DNA of 64,000 nucleotides from contig NZ_VCNH01000008.1 of NCBI RefSeq assembly GCF_024355225.1, forward strand, positions 3,038,001-3,102,000. Reading direction: 5' to 3'. Below the pieces are notes generated by a model. The model saw nothing but the letters and a program-made list of their open reading frames with translations. It ran no database searches and was not told where the DNA came from. This DNA is from Roseovarius sp. M141. GTDB taxonomy: Bacteria; Pseudomonadota; Alphaproteobacteria; Rhodobacterales; Rhodobacteraceae. A program made the translations under genes and the position numbers. Positions 1-7,958 of this stretch are shown here, in pieces; positions within the stretch are counted from its first letter, which is position 1; each line of letters starts with the position of its first letter.

Positions 1-178
1 GCGCAATCCGCGACATTGGCGCCAGTTCGGGCGCCTGAATGCGCACCCGAAAATGCGACTGCCCCCCTTCGGGATATCCTGAATGGCCGCGATGCGCCTC
101 GCTTTCGTCAATGACTTCAAGAAATTGCGCATCGAAACTATGTTCCAACGCCGCGCGGATTTCTGCTGCCTTTTCCAT
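1..178 (-). CDS. BolA family protein (N-terminal part, runs off window)
   Basis: The reverse strand encodes a protein beginning MEKAAEIRAALEHSF and continuing through the BolA-type segment VIDESEAHRGHSGYPEGG and SHFRVRI. The rest of the gene lies beyond the left edge. BolA proteins pair with monothiol glutaredoxins in iron-sulfur and redox regulation. The ATG at 178-176 is preceded by AAAGG at normal spacing. It is divergent from the J-domain gene at 255. In Rhodobacteraceae, bolA, a J-domain gene and cobS/cobT are usually close together, which supports the call. Confidence 0.85.
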   Translation of the reverse strand, partial: MEKAAEIRAALEHSFDAQFLEVIDESEAHRGHSGYPEGGQSHFRVRIQAPELAPMSRIA

Positions 179-254
179 AATATCGCCTTTGGCCCCCTTC
201 AATTCGTGCCCAATTAGATTAGAGTATCCGCTTCGACTCGCATAGAGGTGCCAG

Positions 255-881
255 ATGAGCAAATCAGATCCTTTTGGCTTCGACATGTCCGTATCCTCGG
301 CCAAGAAGAAGAACCCCCGCGGACGGCGCAGCATGTCCGGTGCGTCCGAAACGTCGCAGCGCCAGTGCGAGCATGCCGGGTGTGAAAATCCCGGCCTTTA
401 CCGCGCGCCCAAGGCGCCCGACGTGCTGGATGAATTCTTCTGGTTCTGTCAGGAGCATGTGCGCGAGTACAACCTGAAGTGGAACTTCTTCGACGGCACG
501 ACCGAGGCCGAGCTGAACGCGCAATTGTCCAAGGACAAGGTGTGGGAACGCCAGACCAAGGCGTTCACCGACCCCGAGGCGCGCGCTTGGGCGCGGCTGG
601 GTATCGAAGACCCGCATCAGGTGCTGGGCGGCAACGCCACCCGCAACCCCGGCAAGGACAAGGCCGGCGGCGGCCGTCGCCTGCCCCCCACCGAGCGGCA
701 GGCCATCGACATACTGGAGGCCAAGGACACCATGACCAAGGCCGAGGTGCGCAAGAATTACCGCGCCCTCATCAAGGTATTGCACCCCGATATCAACGGC
801 GGCGACCGCAGTCAGGAAGAGCAGCTGCAACAAGTCATGTGGGCTTGGGAGCAGATCAAGAACAGCCGGAATTTCAAGTAG
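255..881 (+). CDS. J-domain-containing protein (DnaJ-like)
   Basis: A 208-residue protein with a C-terminal J domain: the region from about residue 145 contains KAEVRKNYRALIKVLHPDIN, with the HPD tripeptide that stimulates DnaK ATPase. No Gly/Phe or zinc-finger region is present, so it is a specialised co-chaperone and not DnaJ itself. The N-terminal half has conserved Cys residues (CEHAGCENPG, FWFCQEHV) that could bind metal. It is divergent from bolA. In related genomes this gene is normally followed by cobS; here a block of about 4 kb intervenes. The start at 255 fits the N-terminal sequence MSKSDPFGFDMS. Confidence 0.9.
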   Translation: MSKSDPFGFDMSVSSAKKKNPRGRRSMSGASETSQRQCEHAGCENPGLYRAPKAPDVLDEFFWFCQEHVREYNLKWNFFDGTTEAELNAQLSKDKVWERQTKAFTDPEARAWARLGIEDPHQVLGGNATRNPGKDKAGGGRRLPPTERQAIDILEAKDTMTKAEVRKNYRALIKVLHPDINGGDRSQEEQLQQVMWAWEQIKNSRNFK

Positions 882-1241
882 ATGGCACACGCGCCCGCAG
901 TTCGGCGCCCTGCGGCGCGGACCGGTTTGGACGTCGGGCTGCGGTACGTGGTGATCATGCTGTTCGCGCTGGTGGCCAGCGCGGGTCACGCACAGACCAT
1001 GGCCGCCCATTCCGCTGGCGCGGCGATAACCGCGCAGACAGACATGGCAAAGATGGCATGCTGCGATGACGCCTCGGGCGCCGCGCACGCCACCCCCGCC
1101 TGCGCGGCGTATTGCGCGCCTGCCATATTTCAGATGGCGCAGCCGCAGTTGCGCGTGGCGCGATATTCCACGCCCGGCGCCGCGCCCGACCGCCATGGTC
1201 TGACTTGGGCGCCACCATTCACCCCTCCGCGGCGCAGTTGA
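882..1241 (+). CDS. Small exported hypothetical protein, His/Cys-rich (CopL/DUF2946-like)
   Basis: A 119-residue protein whose ATG directly follows the stop of the J-domain gene. A hydrophobic stretch (residues about 22-36, YVVIMLFALVASAGHA) looks like a signal peptide, and the following region carries MAKMACCDDASG and a CAAYC motif suited to metal binding. Short proteins of this type sit beside copper-handling genes in proteobacteria, and the next gene encodes a DUF411 protein. Function is inferred only from composition and context. An internal start near 957 is possible. Confidence 0.5.
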   Translation: MAHAPAVRRPAARTGLDVGLRYVVIMLFALVASAGHAQTMAAHSAGAAITAQTDMAKMACCDDASGAAHATPACAAYCAPAIFQMAQPQLRVARYSTPGAAPDRHGLTWAPPFTPPRRS

Positions 1242-1285
1242 GAGCCTGAAACCTTCTCAAAACTGTTCTGAAACGGAGAAATCCC

Positions 1286-1741
1286 ATGAAAATGATCCAG
1301 ACCCTTGCCGCTGTCGCGGCCTTCGCAGCCCTGTCAGCCACGTCCCTTCTGGCTGAAGACGACGCCATGTCCATGGTTGTCACCAAAACACCGAACTGCG
1401 GCTGTTGCACCGCATGGGCCGATCTGGCCGCCGCCGAAGGCTATGACGTCGAAATCATTGAAAACGCCGATTACACCGCGACCAAACACGCCCATGGCGT
1501 GCCCGGCGATCTGGCGTCGTGCCATTCGGCGCGTATCGGCGGGTATGTGGTGGAGGGGCATGTGCCCTTTGCCGCGCTGGCGAAACTGTTGCGTGACAAA
1601 CCTGCGATCAGCGGCATCGCGGTGCCGGGTATGCCGATGGGCTCGCCCGGAATGGGCGACGACCCAACCGCGCGCTATGATGTGCTGTCCTTCGGCGGCG
1701 AGGCGCAGACGGGCGAGGTATTCTATCGCGCCGGAGAATGA
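1286..1741 (+). CDS. DUF411 family periplasmic metal-binding protein
   Basis: A 151-residue protein with a signal peptide (residues 1-23, ending SLLAED) and the DUF411 hallmark KTPNCGCCTAW near residue 35, followed by HGVPGDLASCHSARIGGYVV and EGHVPFAA. DUF411 proteins are found with copper-resistance genes and are thought to bind metal through the CxCC cysteines. The RBS CGGAG lies 8 bases before ATG 1286. It follows the small His/Cys-rich gene, giving a two-gene metal module closed by the hairpin at 1761-1793. Confidence 0.88.
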   Translation: MKMIQTLAAVAAFAALSATSLLAEDDAMSMVVTKTPNCGCCTAWADLAAAEGYDVEIIENADYTATKHAHGVPGDLASCHSARIGGYVVEGHVPFAALAKLLRDKPAISGIAVPGMPMGSPGMGDDPTARYDVLSFGGEAQTGEVFYRAGE

Positions 1742-1760
1742 ATACCGCATCCTGAAACAA

Positions 1761-1793
1761 ACGCGCCCGCCGGATATGATCCGGCGGGCGCGT
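1761..1793. terminator. Intrinsic terminator, probably bidirectional
   Basis: A perfect 15-bp stem (1761-1775 with 1779-1793) closes a 3-base ATG loop. It lies between the convergent DUF411 gene and the osmC-like gene. On the reverse strand the stem is followed by TTGTTTC, so it best serves the osmC-like gene. Confidence 0.75.
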
Positions 1794-1822
1794 ATTCTGG
1801 GCCGCGTCAATTCAGAACGATG

Positions 1823-2245
1823 TCAGACCAGCTTTGCGTCCAGCGTGATATCTGCCGTCAGCAGCTTGGAAATCGGGCAGTTCTGCTTGGTCGCTTCGGC
1901 CACGTCCTGAAAATCCGCTTCGTTGATGCCGGGGATTTTGGCGGTGACGTCCAGATGCACCTTGGTCACGGCGAACCCGTCATCGACTTTGGACAGTGTC
2001 ACCGTGGCGGTGGCATTGATCTCATCCGCCTTCAGATCTTTTTCACCAAGACCCAGCGACATCGCCATCGCGTAGCAACTGGCATGAGCGGCACCTACCA
2101 GTTCCTCGGGGTTGGTGCCGGGCGTGTCTTCGAAGCGCGTGTTGAAACCGTAGGGGTTATCTTTCAGTGCGCCGCTTTGCGTGCTGACATGGCCCTTGCC
2201 GGTTTTCAGATCGCCCTTCCAGACTGCGGATCCCTTGCGTTGCAT
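1823..2245 (-). CDS. OsmC family peroxiredoxin
   Basis: A 140-residue protein matching the OsmC subfamily in length and in both redox cysteines: Cys57 in AAHASCYAMAMS and Cys123 in KQNCPISKLL. Arg38 is also in place. OsmC enzymes reduce organic hydroperoxides with thiol reductants such as dihydrolipoate. A strong RBS (TAGGAG) precedes ATG 2245. It is the distal member of a same-strand series with msrB, fasciclin, anti-sigma and ECF sigma genes, which suggests an oxidative-stress role. Co-transcription across the 2878-2905 hairpin is not shown. Confidence 0.9.
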   Translation of the reverse strand: MQRKGSAVWKGDLKTGKGHVSTQSGALKDNPYGFNTRFEDTPGTNPEELVGAAHASCYAMAMSLGLGEKDLKADEINATATVTLSKVDDGFAVTKVHLDVTAKIPGINEADFQDVAEATKQNCPISKLLTADITLDAKLV

Positions 2246-2353
2246 GTCACTCTCCTATGGTTACTGGATTCATAATTTGCAAACGGGCCACCGAGGCGGC
2301 CCTTCCTGCACAAAACGCAGACGCGCGGGATTGGTTGCATCGCCGCGGGGCTA

Positions 2354-2836
2354 TCAGGCGGCTTCGAATTTCAGGCTGACGCCATTCAGGCAGTGGCGCT
2401 TGCCGGTCGGCGCCGGGCCGTCATCAAAAATGTGGCCCAGATGGCTGCCGCAGCGGCGGCAATGGCATTCAGTGCGCACGGAGAAGAACGAGCGGTCCTC
2501 CTTGGTGCCGATCGCACCGTCCTTGGCCTGCCAGAAGCTGGGCCAGCCCGTGCCGCTGTCGTATTTCGTCTCGGACGGATACAGCGGCAAATCGCATCCC
2601 CGGCAGATATACGTGCCGTCTGCGTAATTCTTGTCCAGCGGCGACGATCCGGCGCGCTCGGTCGATTCCTCGCGCATCACGGCGTATTGCGCGTCGGTCA
2701 GCATTTCACGCCACTCCGCCTCGGTGCGGGTCACCTCAAAGCGGCCTTCGGCGCGGGCCGGAACGCCCATCCGCGCAAACAGGGCAGCCGATCCTGCGGC
2801 GACTACAGTGCCGGTGATGAAATGTCGTCTGTCCAT
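2354..2836 (-). CDS. msrB: Exported peptide-methionine (R)-S-oxide reductase MsrB
   Basis: A 160-residue protein beginning MDRRHFITGTVVAAGSAA, a twin-arginine-type signal (RR in the n-region), followed by a full MsrB domain. Zinc ligands are CRGC (78, 81) and CRRC (126, 129). The catalytic Cys149 lies in KRHCLNGVSL, and GTGWPSFW is present. The enzyme repairs Met-R-sulfoxide, here probably in the periplasm. The start is set by AGGAG before ATG 2836; a longer upstream frame has no RBS. It lies downstream of the fasciclin and sigma/anti-sigma genes. Confidence 0.92.
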   Translation of the reverse strand: MDRRHFITGTVVAAGSAALFARMGVPARAEGRFEVTRTEAEWREMLTDAQYAVMREESTERAGSSPLDKNYADGTYICRGCDLPLYPSETKYDSGTGWPSFWQAKDGAIGTKEDRSFFSVRTECHCRRCGSHLGHIFDDGPAPTGKRHCLNGVSLKFEAA

Positions 2837-2877
2837 TTTTCTCGCTCCTCTTCCTGTTGGTACCAATGTGAAAGCAA

Positions 2878-2905
2878 CGGGCCCGGCCCACAAGAGCCGG
2901 GCCCG
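2878..2905 (-). terminator. Hairpin terminator after the fasciclin gene
   Basis: A perfect 10-bp GC stem (2878-2887 with 2896-2905) with an 8-base loop, followed on the reverse strand by TTGCTTT. It lies between the fasciclin stop (2943) and the msrB start (2836). Confidence 0.6.
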
Positions 2906-2942
2906 CGACATCACCTGATCGTGCGCGGTGCGTGTGCGCCGT

Positions 2943-3497
2943 TTATTCGGCGGCGGGCAGGATCACGGTGTCGACGACGTGGATCACACCGTTGGACTGG
3001 TCCACATCGGCGATGGTGACGGTGATCGTCTGGCCCTGCTCGTCCGCCAGCATGATCTTGTCGCCGTCATAGGTGGCGTTCAGCATGCAGCCGCCCAGCG
3101 TGGGCACAATATGTGCGCCGCCGTCATCATCGATCATCCCCATGATCGCACCCGACATCGCATCAGCGCCAACAACATGGCAGGTCAGGATCTTGGTCAG
3201 TTGGTCCTTGTTTTCGGGCTTCAGAAGGGTGTCGACAGTGCCCTCGGGCAGCTTGGCAAAGGCGTCATCGGTCGGCGCAAACACGGTAAAGGGGCCCTCA
3301 CCCGACAGTGTCTCGACCAGACCGGCGGCCTGAACGGCGGCGACCAGCGTCTTGTGATCGTCCGAATTCACGGCATTTTCGATGATGTTCTTGTCCGCGT
3401 ACATCGCGGCGCCGCCGACCATCGGGTTTTCGGCATGCGCGCCGGTGGCCAGAATTGCGGCGGTGGCGGTGGCGGTCATCATTGTCTTGAAAGTCAT
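2943..3497 (-). CDS. Secreted fasciclin (FAS1) domain protein
   Basis: A 184-residue protein with a signal peptide (MTFKTMMTATATAAILATGAHA) and one FAS1 domain. FAS1 motifs are FTVFAPTDDAFAKLP near residue 88 and the C-terminal block GVIHVVDTVILPA. FAS1 domains mediate adhesion or surface interactions. GAGGAG precedes ATG 3497. It lies just downstream of an ECF sigma/anti-sigma pair. In mycobacteria SigK/RskA controls the FAS1 proteins MPT70/MPT83, so a regulatory link is plausible but not shown. A TGATCC box sits 18 bases from TTAGCC upstream (around 3580-3610); it is too weak to call a promoter. Confidence 0.92.
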   Translation of the reverse strand: MTFKTMMTATATAAILATGAHAENPMVGGAAMYADKNIIENAVNSDDHKTLVAAVQAAGLVETLSGEGPFTVFAPTDDAFAKLPEGTVDTLLKPENKDQLTKILTCHVVGADAMSGAIMGMIDDDGGAHIVPTLGGCMLNATYDGDKIMLADEQGQTITVTIADVDQSNGVIHVVDTVILPAAE

Positions 3498-3608
3498 GTG
3501 TCGTCTCCTCGGGGTTCGCGCAGACGGTATCGCCTGCTGACCCCTCGACTCACGCGGGCCGGTGCAGAGAAGTTTCAAAATGGCTAAATTTATTTTCTGA
3601 CCGCGGGA

Positions 3609-4313
3609 TCAGGCAGACGTCACCGGCCCGCTGGCCAGGACAGTGCCCGTCGGCGCACCCGTGGGCGACCCGCCCGGCGGCTCGTCCGTGATGGCCAGAA
3701 GGCCACCATTCATCAGCGCGCGCAGATCGGCCGCGACATTCAGCCGCGCGGTGCCATCCTCGGGCAGGATACCCAGCGACACGGGTGCATTTTCGCCCGC
3801 GATCAGCCACAGTTCCAGCGACCGTCCGGCGGGCGCCACGCCGGTAAGGCGTTCGACATATAGCAGCCCGCTGGCCGCGTCGTAGCTGGCCGCCAGCACC
3901 AGCGATCCGTCCTCGGCCCTGATGTCGGCAATATATCCCGGCACATTCCCCGGCTGCGGTCCCAATACCCCGTCATCCACGGCCAGCAGCAGCACCATGG
4001 TCGCGGCGACTGCGCCGCCCACCAGCCAGAGAATGCCGCGCCAGCCAGCAAAGGGGCGACGCCGGGACGGGGACGCCCCAAAGAGGTCGGCGTCAATACG
4101 AGCCTTCAGCGCGGCGGGGGGCGCAGCGTCCGGTATATCATCGGTCAGGCGCACGAAATCCTCGGCCCATTCGGCATAGAGCGCGCGCAGATGCGGCTGG
4201 CCCACCATGCGCGCCTCGAACCGGGCCGCCTCCTCGGGCGTCAGCAGGCCAAGGGCGTATTCGCCCGCAAGAACGCGGTCGGCATCCTCGTCATATGGCG
4301 GCTGGCCGGTCAT
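3609..4313 (-). CDS. Anti-sigma factor, RskA-like
   Basis: A 234-residue protein. The N-terminal cytoplasmic part (DEDADRVLAGEYALGLLTPEE) matches the sigma-binding domain of SigK-type anti-sigma factors. One membrane helix lies at about residues 92-112, and the C-terminal RskA domain contains LVLAASYDAASGLLYVERL and RSLELWLI. Its ATG overlaps the sigma-factor stop by 4 bases (ATGA), indicating translational coupling. It should hold the sigma factor at the membrane until released by a signal. Confidence 0.88.
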   Translation of the reverse strand: MTGQPPYDEDADRVLAGEYALGLLTPEEAARFEARMVGQPHLRALYAEWAEDFVRLTDDIPDAAPPAALKARIDADLFGASPSRRRPFAGWRGILWLVGGAVAATMVLLLAVDDGVLGPQPGNVPGYIADIRAEDGSLVLAASYDAASGLLYVERLTGVAPAGRSLELWLIAGENAPVSLGILPEDGTARLNVAADLRALMNGGLLAITDEPPGGSPTGAPTGTVLASGPVTSA

Positions 4314-4849
4314 CGCGTCAGGCACTCCTTCAGTTTCAGCAGGCTGCGGCGCAGCCATGTGCGCATGGTGTTCAGCGGCACATCGAATTGCGCGGCAAGA
4401 TCGGCATATGTCTCGCCGCCCAGATAGGCGCGGCGCACGGCCTCGGCGCGGTTTGCGTTCAACTCGTTCAGGCAGGACATCAGGCGCGCACGCTCGCCGC
4501 TTTGCACCACCAGATCCTCGGGGCCGGGGGCGGTATCGGCCAGCGTATCGGCCACGTCCAGTCCCGGCTGGGCATCGCGCCGACGGCGCAGCCGGTCGAT
4601 GGCCGTGTTGCGCGCGATGGTGATCAGCCACGTCATCGGGCTCAGCCCATTGACGCGGTAACGATCCGCGCGCCGCCAGATCTTGACATAAACCTCCTGC
4701 GCCGCCTCCTCGGCCTCGGCCCGGTCGTTCAAGACACGCAGGCAGATACCGAAAAGTTTCGCAGACGTATGGGAATATAGATCCGAGAACGCAGCCCGAT
4801 CCCCCAGCGCGGTGCGGGCAATCATATGTTCCAAATTGTCATGTGTCAC
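4310..4849 (-). CDS. ECF RNA polymerase sigma factor, SigK-like
   Basis: A sigma-70 family protein with region 2 (FSDLYSHTSAKLFGICLRVL and AEEAAQEVYVKIW) and region 4 (LGGETYADLAAQFDVPLNTM, an HTH). The GTG at 4849 gives VTHDNLEHMIARTALGDR, the usual family N-terminus, and 179 residues. A TTG at 4984 and an ATG at 4903 are alternatives; none has a convincing RBS. It is coupled by 4-base overlap to the anti-sigma gene and divergent from cobS. Probable targets are itself and the downstream fasciclin, msrB and osmC genes (inference). Confidence 0.88.
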   Translation of the reverse strand: MTHDNLEHMIARTALGDRAAFSDLYSHTSAKLFGICLRVLNDRAEAEEAAQEVYVKIWRRADRYRVNGLSPMTWLITIARNTAIDRLRRRRDAQPGLDVADTLADTAPGPEDLVVQSGERARLMSCLNELNANRAEAVRRAYLGGETYADLAAQFDVPLNTMRTWLRRSLLKLKECLTR

Positions 4850-5013
4850 GGTCAGCGGCTCGCACCCCGAATGGCGCGCCACCGCGGCGCGTTCGTCCAA
4901 CATATATGGCGCGCGCCGCGCGAGGCCAGCAATTCTTTCCTTTCCCTTGCCCTTGGCAAAGATATGTTGCACCACATGTCGCAACGGAACGATGCTAAAT
5001 TGAGGACCCCGAC

Positions 5014-6000
5014 ATGGCCGATGGCATGATTGACGCGACCGCGAAACCCACCGAAGACATTGACGTGCGCGAGGTGTTCGGCATTGAATCCGACATGCAT
5101 ATCAAGGGCTTTGCCCAGCGCACGGACCGCGTACCGGACAATGACAGCACGTACAAGTTCGACCGCGACACCACGCTGGCGATCCTTGCCGGGTTTGCCC
5201 ACAATCGCCGGGTGATGATCCAGGGCTATCACGGAACCGGCAAATCCACCCATATCGAGCAGGTCGCCGCCCGCCTGAACTGGCCTTGCGTGCGCGTCAA
5301 CCTGGACAGCCACATCAGCCGGATCGACCTGATCGGCAAGGACGCGATCAAGCTGAGGGACGGCGTGCAGGTCACCGAATTCCACGAAGGCATCCTGCCT
5401 TGGGCGTTGCGCAATCCGACCGCCATCGTGTTCGACGAATACGATGCCGGCCGCCCGGACGTGATGTTCGTCATCCAGCGCGTGCTGGAGGCGGACGGCA
5501 AGCTGACCCTGCTGGACCAGAACGAGGTGATCACGCCGAACCCCTATTTCCGCCTGTTCGCCACGGCCAACACCGTCGGCCTTGGCGATACCACGGGTCT
5601 GTACCACGGCACGCAGCAGATCAATCAGGGCCAGATGGACCGCTGGAGCCTTGTCGCAACGCTCAACTACCTCAGCCACGATGCCGAGGTGGCGATCGTG
5701 CTGTCTAAAAACCCGACCTACAACACGGCGGCAGGCCGCAAGACGATCAGCCAGATGGTGACCGTGGCCGACCTCAGCCGCACCGCGTTCATGAATGGTG
5801 ACCTGAGCACCGTGATGTCGCCGCGCACCGTGATCGCATGGGCGCAGAACGCCAGCATCTTCCGCGATGTCGGCTATGCCTTCCGCCTGACCTTCCTCAA
5901 CAAATGCGACGAGCTCGAGCGTCAGACGGTCGCCGAATTCTACCAGCGCTGCTTTGACGAAGAACTGCCCGAAAGCGCAGCAAGCGTCAGCATGGCGTGA
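5014..6000 (+). CDS. cobS: Aerobic cobaltochelatase ATPase subunit CobS
   Basis: A 328-residue AAA+ ATPase of the CobN-CobS-CobT complex, which inserts cobalt into hydrogenobyrinic acid a,c-diamide in aerobic B12 synthesis. Walker A is GYHGTGKST (71-79) and Walker B AIVFDEYD (137-144). Sensor-type [18 protein letters not shown] follows. The length matches CobS of other alphaproteobacteria. GAGG lies before ATG 5014. cobT follows after 80 bases that contain a GC-rich hairpin near 6003-6035. Confidence 0.97.
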   Translation: MADGMIDATAKPTEDIDVREVFGIESDMHIKGFAQRTDRVPDNDSTYKFDRDTTLAILAGFAHNRRVMIQGYHGTGKSTHIEQVAARLNWPCVRVNLDSHISRIDLIGKDAIKLRDGVQVTEFHEGILPWALRNPTAIVFDEYDAGRPDVMFVIQRVLEADGKLTLLDQNEVITPNPYFRLFATANTVGLGDTTGLYHGTQQINQGQMDRWSLVATLNYLSHDAEVAIVLSKNPTYNTAAGRKTISQMVTVADLSRTAFMNGDLSTVMSPRTVIAWAQNASIFRDVGYAFRLTFLNKCDELERQTVAEFYQRCFDEELPESAASVSMA

Positions 6001-6080
6001 GGGCCCGGCCGCGCCGGGCACACGCCGGGCGCGGTACATTACATGATGGCTACAAGGCCTAGCCGCGTTGGAGCAAGCCC

Positions 6081-7958
6081 GTGAAAAAACCATCCGACAA
6101 CCCCGCCGATCCGTTCAAGAAAGCCCTCGCCGAGGCGACGAAGGTGATGGCGAACGATGCCGATCTGAATGTCAGCTACTCGGTCGACCCGTCAGGTGTG
6201 TCGGGCGATGCCATGCGCCTGCCCCAGATCAGCCGCCGCATGACCCGCGACGAAGTACTGCACGCGCGCGGCACCGCCGATGCGCTGGCGCTGCGCCACA
6301 AGTATCACAACGCCAAGACCCACGCGAAATACGTCCCCCCCGGCGCCATGGCCCGCGACATCTATGAGGCGATGGAAACCGCCCGCTGCGAGGCGCTGGG
6401 CGCCCGTGCCATGCCCGGCACCGCCAGCAACATCGACGCCAAGATCGCCGCCGAGGCCGCGCGGCTGGGCTTTGAGCAGATCACCGATCCGGCGGACGCG
6501 CCACTGCACACCGCTGCCGGATACCTCATCCGCCACCTTGCGACGGGCCGCGATCTGCCCGAGGGTGCGCGCAACGTGATGGAATTGCGGCGCGACTTCA
6601 TCGAAGGCCAGGCAGGCGAAACGCTGGAGAATTTGCAAGACAATCTGGGGGATCAAAGCGCCTTTGCCCGGTTCGCGCGCAAGGTGATCGAGGATCTGGG
6701 ATATGGCGACCAGCTGGGCGATGACCCCGACGCCGAGGACGACGATCAGGACGACGAGGCCGAGGAGGAAACCGGCGAGGAAGAACCCGAGAGTTCAGGG
6801 CAGGACGAAAGCGATGCCGACGATGCCGACGCCGATCCCGAACAGACCCAGGAGGATCAGCAGGATGCGTCCCAAGCGCAGGTCAGCATGGACGACATGG
6901 CCGATCAGGAAGCCGGCGAAGAGGCCGACCTTCCCGACGGCGACGCCCCGATAGAACCGCCCGCGCCACAGCCCGTTTCCGATGCAGACCCCAATTATCA
7001 GGTCTACACCACACAGTTCGACGAAGAAATCCACGCCGAAGACCTGGCCGACCCGGTCGAGCTGGACCGCCTGCGCGCCTATCTGGATCAACAGCTCGAG
7101 CCGCTGAAAGGCGCCGTCAGCCGCCTTGCGAATAAACTTCAGCGCCGCCTTCAGGCGCAGCAAAGCCGAAGCTGGGAGTTCGACCGCGAGGAGGGCATCC
7201 TCGACGCCGGACGCCTTGCGCGCGTCGTGGCCAGCCCGACGACGCCGCTCAGCTTCAAGGTGGAAAAGGATACCGAATTCCGCGACACCGTCGTGACGCT
7301 GCTTCTGGACAATTCCGGCTCAATGCGGGGACGGCCCATTTCCATCGCCGCGATCTGCGCCGACGTTCTAGCCCGCACGCTGGAGCGCTGCAACGTCAAG
7401 GTCGAGATACTCGGTTTCACCACGCGGGCGTGGAAGGGCGGGCAAAGCCGCGAGGCATGGCTGGCCGAAGGCCGCCCGCAGCTTCCGGGCCGCCTGAATG
7501 ATCTGCGCCATATCATCTACAAATCCGCCGACTCGCCCATGCGCCGCACGCGCCAGAACCTCGGCCTGATGATGAAAGAGGGCCTGCTAAAGGAAAACAT
7601 CGACGGCGAGGCGTTGGAATGGGCGCATCGCCGGATGATGGCCCGCCGCGAAGCGCGCAAGATCCTGATGGTGATCTCGGATGGTGCCCCGGTCGATGAC
7701 AGCACATTGTCGGTCAATCCAGCGAACCACCTCGAAAAACACCTGCGCGATGTGATCGGCATGGTTGAAAAACGCAAGGCTGTCGAACTGCTGGCCATCG
7801 GCATCGGCCATGACGTGACGCGCTATTATGATCGCGCCGTCACGATCACCGATGTCGACCAGTTGGCCGGCGCGATGACCGAACAACTTGCCTCGCTTTT
7901 CGACAAAGACCCGCGCGCCCGCGCCCGGGTGATGGGCATACGAAAGGCCTCCCGATGA
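6081..7958 (+). CDS. cobT: Cobaltochelatase subunit CobT
   Basis: A 625-residue protein typical of CobT: an N-terminal conserved region, a strongly acidic low-complexity linker (about residues 210-300, rich in Asp/Glu), and a C-terminal von Willebrand A domain. The MIDAS motif is DNSGS (Asp410, Ser412, Ser414), with [11 protein letters not shown] later. It partners CobS and the large subunit CobN, which is not in this window. The start is GTG 6081 with GGAG 9 bases upstream. Its stop overlaps the next ATG by 4 bases. Confidence 0.96.
   Translation: MKKPSDNPADPFKKALAEATKVMANDADLNVSYSVDPSGVSGDAMRLPQISRRMTRDEVLHARGTADALALRHKYHNAKTHAKYVPPGAMARDIYEAMETARCEALGARAMPGTASNIDAKIAAEAARLGFEQITDPADAPLHTAAGYLIRHLATGRDLPEGARNVMELRRDFIEGQAGETLENLQDNLGDQSAFARFARKVIEDLGYGDQLGDDPDAEDDDQDDEAEEETGEEEPESSGQDESDADDADADPEQTQEDQQDASQAQVSMDDMADQEAGEEADLPDGDAPIEPPAPQPVSDADPNYQVYTTQFDEEIHAEDLADPVELDRLRAYLDQQLEPLKGAVSRLANKLQRRLQAQQSRSWEFDREEGILDAGRLARVVASPTTPLSFKVEKDTEFRDTVVTLLLDNSGSMRGRPISIAAICADVLARTLERCNVKVEILGFTTRAWKGGQSREAWLAEGRPQLPGRLNDLRHIIYKSADSPMRRTRQNLGLMMKEGLLKENIDGEALEWAHRRMMARREARKILMVISDGAPVDDSTLSVNPANHLEKHLRDVIGMVEKRKAVELLAIGIGHDVTRYYDRAVTITDVDQLAGAMTEQLASLFDKDPRARARVMGIRKASR

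Noticed and set aside
264..1196. Reverse open frame across the J-domain gene
   Set aside because: It is antisense to a recognisable J-domain protein and has no motifs of its own.
3580..3610. TGATCC-N18-TTAGCC as an RpoE-like promoter before the fasciclin gene
   Set aside because: Only the -35-like part matches well and it overlaps the anti-sigma stop codon; similar chance matches are expected.
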